This document shows positions 25,183 to 35,652 of a stretch of DNA of 64,000 nt, in pieces (within the stretch, counting starts at the first letter, position 1; each line of letters begins with the position of its first letter). The stretch spans positions 14,986,310-15,050,309 of the forward strand of contig NC_092575.1 in NCBI RefSeq assembly GCF_037975245.1. Reading direction: 5' to 3'. The position numbers and the translations under genes were made by a program. This DNA comes from Apostichopus japonicus. Lineage: Eukaryota > Echinodermata > Holothuroidea > Aspidochirotida > Stichopodidae. The notes beneath the pieces are model-generated. The model did no database searches, was not told the DNA's origin, and worked only from the letters and a program-made list of their open reading frames with translations.

Positions 25183-26945
25183 CAGGGGCGGGATTTGAGT
25201 TGTGAAGGTGGGGGGGCAAAACTGTCAGCAAGACTATCTAAGCGGAGCGCCACCATCGGTTGGCGCGGAGCGTACAAGAAATTTTTTGGCTTTACAAACC
25301 CTCCAGATGGCCGGAAACGGCACTTCCGAGTGCTCTAAGCTGCATGTACCCATCCTTGAAATATGGATCTCATGTCTGCAATTGTATCTAGATAGTTAAT
25401 TATCGTTTAAAAATTTGAAGAGGATTTATAGTAGAACATATGGTCAGATGGTGATGTACAACTTTTGTTATACGTCACTATCTAAACAGAGCGCCATCAT
25501 CAGTTGGCAAGGAGCGTCGAAATTTTCGATGAAAGGTACCCTTCGATCGGTTAAATTAACATATAGGCTTCAAATTGCATCTAAACAATTAATGAACGTG
25601 TGTAAATTTAGGGAGGACGGATAGAAGAACTTATATGGTGATTTACAACTGAAGCTTATACGTCACTATTTAGGCGGTGCACCACCATCAGTTGGCGCGG
25701 CGCGTTGAAATTTAAGCAAAAAGGAAATCCTAGATCAGCAAAAATGACACCTCTGGTAACAATAAATCGCATCTAGACAGTTCTTTCCCCCTAAAATTAT
25801 TAGTATACTCATTGGACCGATCAAGAATATGTTCAGCACCCACTTCGAAATTCTCCCGCGGTCCCCACTTCTTGGAGCACTTGGCAAATATTGGGGGCTG
25901 AACATACCTTTACCCCCTCCCCCCCCACACACATTTTTTTCATGGGGGATAAGCCCCTCAAGTCCACCGGTTCCGTTACTGTGCTAGTGCCAATTTGTAA
26001 TTTACATTATTCGATTTGCATGCATCATTCCAGGATTTCGAGCAGTAAAGAAATTACATCGGCATTGCCATTGCATATTGTTGTATTGGGGGGGGGGGGG
26101 GTGTCATGTGTCAGTATATTGAATTTAATTATTGATATACCCAATATGCAAATCTGGCTTTCGTAAATCGTTTCTCTGGATTTAGTTATTCAACGCATTT
26201 AGTAGAGCAGCAACGTTGAAAATCAATTCCTGAAGCTAGCACTGTAGCACATGCCGCGGATTCATCAACATGCAGAATTGAATCGCTAGTGTGTTAGCTC
26301 CAGGATTCGTAACCTGTGTTGCGAACCATGTGCTAGCTCCAGCTCCAGTTATTCTGCATGCTACATAGTGGCGGAGCGTCCATACAGTCAGGGGGCAGAT
26401 GCCCCCCCCCCCCCTGACGGACTCAAATGGACTGCTGGCGCCCTTTTCAGGTTTTGACCACTTTTTATTTATTCGCGATTATTGACGTTTTCATTGCGCT
26501 CTCATCTACCATATTGACATTTGTCACATTTTGTTGGCGATGACACCTATTTATTCTTCGTTTATCTGCAAATTAGCAAGGCCAGGAAAGGGTCATTTCC
26601 AGCGATCTATAGGAAGTATCTTTACTCAAAAAATTTCTGTACGCTCCGCGCAAACCTGTGGTGGCGCTCCTCTTAGATTGTGTCTAAAGCGCCCCCATTC
26701 TCGCCCCCCCCCCTCCTTGACCAATACCCCTAGCTCCGCCACTGATGCTACATGTTACAATGTTAAACACAAAATCGACTTAGATTCGAGACAAATATGC
26801 CTATTTGATAGAGCTGTTGTGGGGGAATAATTTCGATTAGGGTTGTGCACATTTGTCTGCAAAAACGACAAAAAAGTGAACTGAGGTCTGGGAAAAAGTG
26901 GGGGGGCAAGTGCCCCCTCTTGCCCCCCCCGTAATCCCGCCCATG
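25183..26945. mobile_element. hAT-like element of 1.76 kb carrying a second, nested element
   Basis: The left end is CAGGGGCGGGATTTGAG; the right end in reverse complement is CATGGGCGGGATTAC. Flanks CTGCTGAG (25175-25182) and CTGATGAG (26946-26953) match 7 of 8. Both ends continue into a run of G and gcaa. Three diverged copies of a core module occur at about 25228, 25479 and 25665. The short frames have no recognisable transposase motif, so it is probably nonautonomous or decayed. The segment 26366-26744 is a separate later insertion. It could instead be two abutting elements. Confidence 0.65.
26366..26744. mobile_element. hAT-like MITE, copy 2, with perfect 8-bp target duplication (379 bp)
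   Basis: The left end is TAGTGGCGGAGC and the right end in reverse complement CAGTGGCGGAGC. It is flanked by identical 8-bp repeats ATGCTACA at 26358-26365 and 26745-26752. It matches the element at 14037-14410 over its whole length. The exact target duplication indicates a younger insertion than copy 1 and places it inside the older 25183-26945 element. Confidence 0.92.
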
Positions 26946-27333
26946 CTGATGAGCATCTTAAAGTCTGTATACTGTACATGCTAAATTTAAAAGTTTGCTA
27001 TATCATATATATGCCATGCAAAATTTAACTGAAAGTGAGGAAGTTTCACTGTTACTTAAACATCTCTAATAACACTGTCGATAGAAAATTGCAGTTACTA
27101 AGCATTATTATAACTGCCTTGATTGCAGGCATTTATTTTGTTCGCTTTGTGCCCCAATAAATAATTAACGTATTCGGCCATATAAGAAAACAACAGACAG
27201 CAAAATGTAGAGGACATACTAAAAGTCAGCATGACCTTTATCCTCTTTTAAAATAAACCTCCCAATCACCTCCAACCACCCCACCCCCTCCCCACCCCAT
27301 GTAGTTTAAATGTTCTTTTTATAGTTTCCTATA

Positions 27334-27940
27334 CTTACCACAACATGATTAAGTACTAATGACCTCCCTGCCCAACCCCATCCCTGCCCCACTCTGTCCT
27401 CGCCCCACTCTGTCCCCTCCCAATACCTCTCCCAGTAAAATTATGCTCTTTAACTACCACAACAGGATGAAGTACTAATTAACTTCCCTGGTCATCACAT
27501 CCCCACCCCCACCCCATCCCCTCCCAATCCCTCAGCTCATTAAATTGTTCTTCTTAATTAACTTACCACAACACGATGAAGTACTAATGACCTCCCTGCC
27601 CAACCCCATCCCTGCCCCTCTCTGTCCCCGCCCCACCCTGTCCCCTCCCAATACCTCTCCCAGTAAAATTATGCTCTTTAACTAACCACAATAGGATGAA
27701 GTACTTATGACCTCCCTGGCCACCACGTCCCCACCCTCACCCCCACCCCTTCCCCTCCCAATCCCTTACCTAATTAAATTTTTCTTCTTAATGAACTTAC
27801 CACAACATGATGAAGTACTTATGACCTCCCTGGCCATCACGTCCCCACCCCCCACCCTTTCCCCTTCCCCTCCCAATCACTCACCCAATTAAAATTTTCT
27901 TCTTAATTAACTTACCACAACATGATGAAGTATTAATGAC
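27334..27940 (-). repeat. Minisatellite (~115-bp units) containing copies of a TLCD-A exon end and donor
   Basis: The motif cttaccacaacatgatgaag followed by tactaatgacc occurs near 27334, 27453 (changed), 27562, 27682 (changed), 27796 and 27911. The last is the real exon/donor junction. On the - strand each copy gives about 26 nt of exon end plus a donor. The donor is intact (gtaagt/gtaag) in the units at 27334, 27562 and 27796. It is altered in those at 27453 and 27682. The rest of the unit is C-rich (cccacccc/cctcccaat). Confidence 0.9.
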
Positions 27941-27998
27941 CAGGATGCTTTAAATTCTTTGTAATACAGAATGTCCAACAGATCGTACGTGAAATAAC
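27916..27998 (-). CDS. TLCD2: TLC-domain protein (TLCD1/TLCD2 family), copy A, exon with the HH motif
   Basis: This 83-bp exon on the - strand lies between atcccttgcag and gtaagtta. It completes a Gly codon with the previous exon and then gives 27 codons: YFTYDLLDILYYKEFKASW, then SLILHHVV. The pattern GYF.YD..D.L ... W.L..HH is the diagnostic core of TLC-domain proteins (TRAM, LAG1, CLN8), with the paired His in the domain's centre. It ends at a codon border and joins the 18129-18518 exon in frame. Copy B's exon has the same length and phases. Confidence 0.9.
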
Positions 27999-29544
27999 CT
28001 GCAAGGGATCAAGAGAAAAATAAAATGAAAATACGGTTGAAAGGGTTTTCTGAATAGGAAAGAATTATGAAAGTTATGTCTTTAAAGAGATACCAAGGTG
28101 GCAGAAGTTGATTGCCCAAGAAAACCTGCTTGGAAATTAAATTCTGTATCTTTTTTAGATCAAAACCAGACCATCATAAGCATTTTGTATGGCAAAGATA
28201 TGTACTTTCAAATTCAGCACTGATATTTCGTGATTATATTGCACCTGGCAACAACAAAGCGAATGATGTCCTCACCACGATTCAGCTGGTTTGTTTTCTT
28301 TATAATATTTTAACACTGTCACTCATTGAAAGAGGAAAGTTAATAGTATTTATATGTCAAAGTTACATTGAAATTAAAAGTTGATGAAATTTTTTTTACA
28401 GAGGATATCGACAGCCAATCGAACATTCCAAATGCATCGCATTGAATCAAGGATAAATTAATCTTAAACAATCTTCATAAATAAATCTTAGATTATGAAG
28501 AGGACATCCAAGATGAGATCACATACCACCTACAGTACTGTGATCCAATACCTGGAAACTTAGAGGATTTAGCAATGTCCAAAAATGTTTACATTCAATC
28601 ATTAATTTCTCAAGTTAGGAATAAGATATCAAGATGGGAATATTCAGCTACTGTAACAGTGTGGAATAATTTCTCTTATTAAGGGATTGTGTAAAACTCT
28701 GTCTGCCAGTGAAATATCATCCACTTAATGTCAGTAAGATAATTAAGTGGTAAGGCAGAAGAAAAAACTTTTGTAAACTATAGAGACTCAGTGCCATTCA
28801 AACTGTATCTTCACATTGTTAATTCTATAAAGCAACTTCTGGAGTGTTTTGGAAAGTTTTATCACTCTGGTAAATATGAAAATGAAGAATACAATTAAGA
28901 AGTCATGAATATTGAAAAGGAAGGTTCTGGTTGCAGACATTAATCTAGCAATTATCTTAAATAGAAAGATATACAATCTTTCATTTATATACAAAGTAAT
29001 CAGCATTGATAACATTTGATCTATGCAGAGCTGTGGTTGTGCAAGCTAGCAGAAATCTTCTGCACGCTTTTGTTAGCGTGCCTTTCCAGAGGTGTGCTTG
29101 TGGAAGCTTTCAGAAATCTGCTGCACGCTGATATAAGCTTACCTTCCAGAGCAGAGCTTGCGCAAGCTTGCAGAAATATGCGGCACGGCCCGCACACTAA
29201 GAGTGAAAGCTTACTTTCTACGTGTGCTTGCATTACAAGTGAGCTATTTATGCAGCTGCACTGCAAAGCATGCGCATGTTTGCAAGCTTACTGGAAGCTC
29301 GCAGATGCAATGTTTGCTTGCAGCAAGCGTGAAGCAGGTATCTTTTTCTGTAACCTGGGCTGAAAGTCTGTACTAATTTACTTTAACACTTTGTAAAACC
29401 TAACCAGATGCTATCTTGTATTAAAGATAGAAACATGTGGACATGTCTGGGGATACTCAGGACAACTCTTGAAGTATTTGAGTTGTGATCCCTCCAAAGC
29501 TAGGAAAACAATTTTGTTTTTGTCATATGCTTGAGATGACTCAC
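27999..29544 (-). other. Intron of TLCD copy A
   Basis: Phase-1 intron (splits a Gly codon), donor gtgagt below 29545. It contains a ~62-bp tandem repeat at 29034-29190 with overlapping frames on both strands; no domain is recognised. Confidence 0.75.
29034..29190 (+). repeat. ~62-bp tandem repeat (about 2.5-3 units)
   Basis: Units contain gcaagctagcagaaatcttc-type sequence followed by tgcacgc, starting near 29034, 29096 and 29157. Related GCAAGC words continue to about 29340. The 115-codon + frame (29016-29363) and the 81-codon - frame derive from this repeat. Confidence 0.75.
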
Positions 29545-29627
29545 CTACTGAGAGAGCTACCATCAGTTCCATGGAAGAGTTGTTAAAGTCAATCATATCT
29601 GCTGCAATTTCAGGCCAGACAAGATAA
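29545..29627 (-). CDS. TLCD2: TLC-domain protein (TLCD1/TLCD2 family), copy A, exon before the HH exon
   Basis: This 83-bp exon on the - strand lies between ttatcctgcag and gtgagtca. It needs two bases of a codon from an upstream exon, then encodes YLVWPEIAADMIDFNNSS, then MELMVALSV and the first base of Gly. It matches the TLCD1/TLCD2 segment with a PE/PD pair followed by a hydrophobic helix and the GYF motif. Phases and length equal those of copy B's 42789-42871 exon. The exon supplying the N-terminus and first membrane helices (about 50-60 residues in vertebrate proteins) was not found between here and copy B. Confidence 0.85.
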
Positions 29628-31891
29628 CTGCAGGATAAAATAGAAGAGAATGGAATACGTAAGCAATATAAAGCACAGAGAGCAAGAATATACATTAATT
29701 TATTAGCTACTGTTTAAGGTCCTTTCCAGGATAAATATTTAGCTTTATAAAATTACATACAGATTCTTATACAAAGACAATGTTACCTTATCATACATTT
29801 GTTTTGAATTATACAAAAAAAAAAAGGTGCAGTAACATGACAAAATCTTCAATGCTTAAAATTGTGATACAGTAAATAGTCAAATTCTTCCTTTCATTCA
29901 AATGAGTTCCTCCCACTTCTCTTGACCTGTTTAATATATTAGAGGATTTTACTCTGTTGGAACTTAATCCAAAGGAAACACAATGGAGATGGTAATTTAA
30001 ATATAAGCTTGGGTTTAACAAAATTAGCAAATACGGTCTATTGTTATCAAATATGCCCTCTAATATTGCATCTGAAATTGTGAACTAGAGTCGGTTTAGG
30101 GGAAGTGCATATTTCTACAGCTTTGGACAAGAATGGCAGAATCCAACCAAAAATAGAAAACCCAATCGAGTAAACAGCATGGTAGAATTTTGGTACAAGC
30201 TCCGAGTTAGAACTGTCTTCTTCATTTTGTTCAAATTCCTATCGATTTCAAACTCTAGCTATCGCCAATTTTCTGAGTAGACGTTCTCGACATCGATGCC
30301 AGATATTTTTTGACTGATTTTGTGTAAAAACTTGACTACAAAAGGTTAGAAAGGAACAGATATTTTATATGAAATTTAAGGCACATACAAAAATTGTAAC
30401 AATTTTACTGCTCTGTCCCATTTTTGAGAAGTGAAATAAAGGCAATACATTATTTCCCCCTTTTTCCTCAAGTTTGTATTGCTTCTTTTTGTAATTATTT
30501 TTTTTGAAGTTTTTGTGAAGTGACTACACCATATATATGACCATTTACAAAAGAAATAGCTGAGTCTGCTTATTTAGACAACTTGCAGCATAATTTTGGT
30601 TTTAAGAAAAGTCCAGATGATTCCTAATGTGTTGATCTGCAGAATGCATTAGTTCAGAGGGAAGTGGACTTTAACTTTTTTTAAGGAAAAATAAATTATT
30701 TCAGCATTTTTTAAGTCCATAAATGGAACAAAGTAGACTGCTAAAGCTGTAAACTTATAAAAAAAACAACTGTTTCATTTTGCTAATTGATGCAATGGGT
30801 GGCAATAACTTGGATTTATTGTCTCTAAGAATGTTTATATAATATCATATCAAGCCATATCCTGGGTTTTATATAGCTTCAAACCTCCCATTAAAATTCT
30901 CATTACTTCATCAATGTTACCCCACGACAATCATAATCCATTAACGTTCCTTTCTCCATTAATTAATGCTCTCGTTAACACTCTGTACCTTCATTAATTC
31001 TCCATTAAAACTCCATTTATACTCCATTAATACTCCATAATGACTTTTCCATAAATCAATTTATTATCCATAATCCATTAATATGTATATTGCACATTCA
31101 TTAAACCTCCATTTACCCCACAAGGAGAGAGGAAGAGAAAGGAAGGGGGTCATAGGTCAACCGCAAAGAGAGGAATCTAACATGAAAGATTTGTAAAATA
31201 TGAGGGATCAAAAGGTACTGTAAGGGGATGCAAAGGGGGAGGGAGAGGGGAAGAGGAGGGGGGAGGGGATTGGAACCTGGAATGTTTCATCGCATCAGTA
31301 AGAATGATTTAAGACTCTGGTTTTCTATGATCGATTACAAAACATAGAAACAAAACAAACCAAAACTAAATAAATAAATAAATACCTTTTCCATAAAAAT
31401 TTAATTCAAAATCGGAGTATAAAATTCACATTTTTCCATTTTTTCTTTATTAAGAAAAAATAGCAGCATCTGTCTCATCATTGATACATCATAATAAAGA
31501 TTCATAGACAAACGAATAACCGTCTTATTGATTGATTAAAATGCAGAAATAATGGAACTTTGAAAATATTGCTATATATCATCAATAGATGTAAACAATA
31601 ACTGACAACCAAGCATCAGTTACAATTGCTTCCAAATTTGAGTTTTAATTGTTGAAACTTGAAAGAAAAAGTGTTCAAAACGTCTCTTTCCTGGGGATTA
31701 ACACTCTTCATCCAATAATTTATTCAAAACATTACGAAGGGTTAAATTGAGAATTAAATATCTCGACAAGGAAACAGGGTCTCGGAGTGTTTCAGTAGTC
31801 TGAACATTATTTAAACTGTCTGTCATACTTGTACAGTAGGCAATTATCAATGTCTTTTAACTTCAACGGCAAAATGGATGAGGTGAACCTA

Positions 31892-32237
31892 GGGTTACCA
31901 TATTCTGCAGAAAGGGTGGACAAGATGTCACAACCTGGGGGGAAAGATCTCATTTTAGGGGTCCCCCCTACCCTTTGTGGGAAAAAATTGATTTGGAAGT
32001 TAAACTTCATGGAAATGTTCCAAAAGTCTATGAAAGTTGACGTTGGGCTTTTGTTCGAAATAGCTAGATGGCCAAATCACTGTCTAGAAAGGTAATCCCC
32101 AAGCACTGTAATTAAACAGCCCTGTCAGACTTAACCTTAAAAACATTTTAATATTTTGTACATCCACCCAGATGCTCATGTAAGAGAGAATAAAAAAAAC
32201 CAAGACATGCTCAGGGAAATCTGGACTTTGGTAACCC
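31892..32237. mobile_element. Small element with GGGTTACCA terminal inverted repeats (346 bp)
   Basis: GGGTTACCATATTC at the left; at the right, in reverse complement, GGGTTACCAAAGTC followed by cagatttccctg. Such ends with a tccgg/ccagattt continuation resemble a common animal hAT MITE type. No clear target duplication is visible, so the call is tentative. The frames at 31807-32290 lie in it. Confidence 0.5.
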
Positions 32238-35200
32238 AACAAGAAACTCATGTTAAGACTTCCTGATAGACACAAGGTTTTATATCTCATTCAAACGTAA
32301 GCAAATGAAGGAGAAAATATAAAATAAAATAAGAACCAAGAGTAAACATGGCACAGCAAAGACCTAGTTTCCTTCTCTCAATCACGAGCACAGAGAGAAT
32401 ATATAAAACCAAAAGGCAAATCGTTGTTAACGCGACATATTTTATGAATGTTGATGAACCATGTTGTAAAATACATATTAAGACATATCAAGACACAATA
32501 CCAATTAGTCATGCTCTTAGTAAAAAATATTAAAAGATTATTAAAAAAAATGGAATATTGCATTGTAATTTAAAAATTAGTTTCAGTTAATTGGGAAGGC
32601 TAAGGATTAATTTCACTCCTCAAACTTAGATCAGTTGACAGGCAATATTTTCATGGATGCATTTGTAAAGATGAGTAGCTATTTTTGTTCTGTAATAGTC
32701 CTTTCTAACATCTGTCGTAAAGATAAAGATGCAAGATGGCATTGTAAAGTTTGTCTTTAATTTCCTTTCTCCGCAAGATTTGATGTTCAATACAAAACTA
32801 CCACGGTCATCAGGGCTTGTAGTAATATGAAAAAGACATATGTAACTCCCACACAACAGCATGTATTATGTGCCACCTACAAGGGGCATAGCATATGTGC
32901 AATACTTTATGCATGAATTTAAATTTCCATCACGAAATTGATGGACCAACTTCCTGTTTAGATTCTTACAATAAAGTGTTCAAAGAACATCTCCAAGCTG
33001 TAAAGAAAACTTTCAGGTACATGCCACAGATGTCCTTCTGGTAAATGCCGGTTGGAGGTGGGAATGGGGGTGGGGGTTGGGGTCCTCTCCTGATATCTCA
33101 CAGGCTCTTAGGCTAGAGCTAATACCACTCTGTTTTTAAAAAGTCTAAAATTTAGAAAGTTGGGTTGAGCAAGGCATTTCTGATATAAAATAAAGGACTG
33201 TTACAAACACCCACAAACCATTTGTATAACAACACGAAACTATTATGGCACAACTTGGCTCCCTTACAAATGCTTCCAAAATAAAACACAGCTGAATCTT
33301 TGTCTTCCTTTAAATTCCCCACGGTTTTTGTTCCTTAATTAACTCATCTCATCAAAATACTTTTAAATAGCCAATAATTTATAAAATATTACCTAGGCTG
33401 TCTAAATGCAATATTTGACACCTAGCTACACCTTAAAAATGAATTTATTAATATCAAATGTTATGGTAAAGATTATGAAATTCCAAGGAAAGCTTCGAGA
33501 GAACGAGGAATACAAAAATAAAAACCGCCGTAAGAAAACAAAGTAACAATTACATGAATTCATCTATTTAATATTGTATATGTTGTTTATCTGTTTACAA
33601 ATTCTGTTTACATACTCTCAGATACATAAAAGTAAGATTTCTTACAGTAAAAATCCACCAATAGGAATCAACCAGGTTTCAATAAAATCAAATAATATTG
33701 TTTCCTACAAAAGTTACAAATTATCATACACAAAAGCAAAAAAATGAGGGGCCATCAAATTTACCAACGACCACCCAACAGGAATTCCAAAAAGTATAAA
33801 AGAAATGATTCGGTTTCAAAGTATGAAGAACTGCAAAAAAAAAACACACAAAAAATGAATCGAACAATTCTGGAAACTCTTTTTGTCTTTACTTAATAAA
33901 TACCTTATTAAACTGGAAAATGTCAGTCTAAGCCTCTATTCTATAAAACTACAAACAGCTGTTTTCAAGTATATATTTCAATTTTCAAGGAATTCTTTTC
34001 AACAACAAAAAATAACAGAAGCCCCATTCAAAAAGAGCCTCAAAGTTTTTATGACTATATATATATGTAAATATGAAATCTTATTATACTGAATCAGTAT
34101 GGTACAAGCTCTATCCACCTCTCGAGTTTTTAAAACTATACAGAATTCCCTCCTCCACCCCTTCCTCCTCCCCCCCCCCCCATTGTGCCAGTATGATTTA
34201 TAAACTTTTGAGTTTTCGTGAGTTTGTTTATCACTGGCTGCTTAAAATAATGGTAAATGGCTGGTATTATTAAAATGTGGCAATTGATTTTGTTTACTAA
34301 ACAATATGCGCATTAAATAGGTGAACAATTACATCACAAAGTAAAAAGAAAGCAGAAAGACAGGCTTTCTCATATTTCTTCATAAACTTGGGGTGTTATA
34401 CTTTTTTGTTTTACAGATGGTGAAACACCATATTGCAAAATGTAAACACAAAATCATATCAGTTTTACCTCAAAACTGGTGACGAAAAAAAACATGATCA
34501 TAATAATAATAATAAAAATAATGCAATGTGGTCGGTTAATCAATGTTTACTTGAAAATATCAAATAATGCTAGATCTCTACATCTTGAGACAAAGAGAAG
34601 CAGAAGAAAAAAACCGAAAACATTTTATTTTCCTTTTTTAAATTAAATATAAAGTAGCTGAGATGTTATTGTTTTGAATATTTTTCAAGTATGATGGAAG
34701 ACAAAATTGATGAAGATTTGCGATTTTTGTGTTATTTCCTGACAGCTTACGGTAGAAAGAGTGAAAAGCTCAACTATGGCAGCTTTTAAATATATATATT
34801 TTTCTGTCAGGTAGCTATTAACCACCAGTATTCAATGCTTCCTAGTTTGTATGTTTATAAAAAATAGAGTTTCTTTCATTGGGACGACGTTCAACATGGA
34901 TAGCCTACTTATCTTTTCTTAGACGTATGTACAACAAATACTACTGCATACCTACAGTACCAAACACTTCTATAATATATACTGTGTATGACTTATACTA
35001 TGCACAACTTATGGACATCAAATGTAAACCAGGAGGGGGTGAGGATAGGAGGCGAGGAGAGGGGGAGGGTTGGATGAGCAGTAGTTCAGCAACCTAACAA
35101 GTTTTACTCCTTTCAACGTCAACATTCAAAGTCAGTTCAGAATTCGCTTACAGAACTTACAAAATAACAACAAATTCCTGTAACAGTCATTGACTTTGGG

Positions 35201-35570
35201 TGTTGGGTGGATTTTGATTAGGTGACACAGTTTTAGACCATCAAAGCCCATGGAGCATTCGCGCAACTTCCTCCCATCTCTCCCCCTCCCCCCACCACTA
35301 CCACATCCCCCTCACCTCAAATTCTTTTGTAATATACTTTTGATGATCGTGTATAATTTTAAACTCAAAACTTTGACAGACGTGGGCGAGTGTAGGAAGA
35401 CTTGAGATTTTGTATAAATTGAATTTAAAAAAAAGAAGAGATAATTGATTGCTAAATAATTATGTTCTGTCCTGAAGATGACTTCATGCCTCTGATTATA
35501 AAGTCTGTTATGCATATATATATATATAAAATAATAAAGTAAAAGTAAAACTTAAAAATAAATAACTCAC

Positions 35571-35652
35571 GTCTATAACGACATCGTGGAACAATAGTAA
35601 TGCAATTACGAGGGCCAAAAGAAAGTAATTGCATATTGCATAACAAATATAT
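35571..35652 (-). other. Orphan exon-like segment, hydrophobic
   Basis: It has a good acceptor (ttttcattacag) and a strong donor (gtgagt) on the - strand, 82 bp apart. One frame reads YICYAICNYFLLALVIALL then LFHDVVID, a membrane-helix-like stretch whose LLFHDVV recalls the TLC LL.HHVV core. Its phase does not fit directly to the 29545-29627 exon, so it is either an exon needing another partner, a decayed third TLC copy, or chance. Confidence 0.2.
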
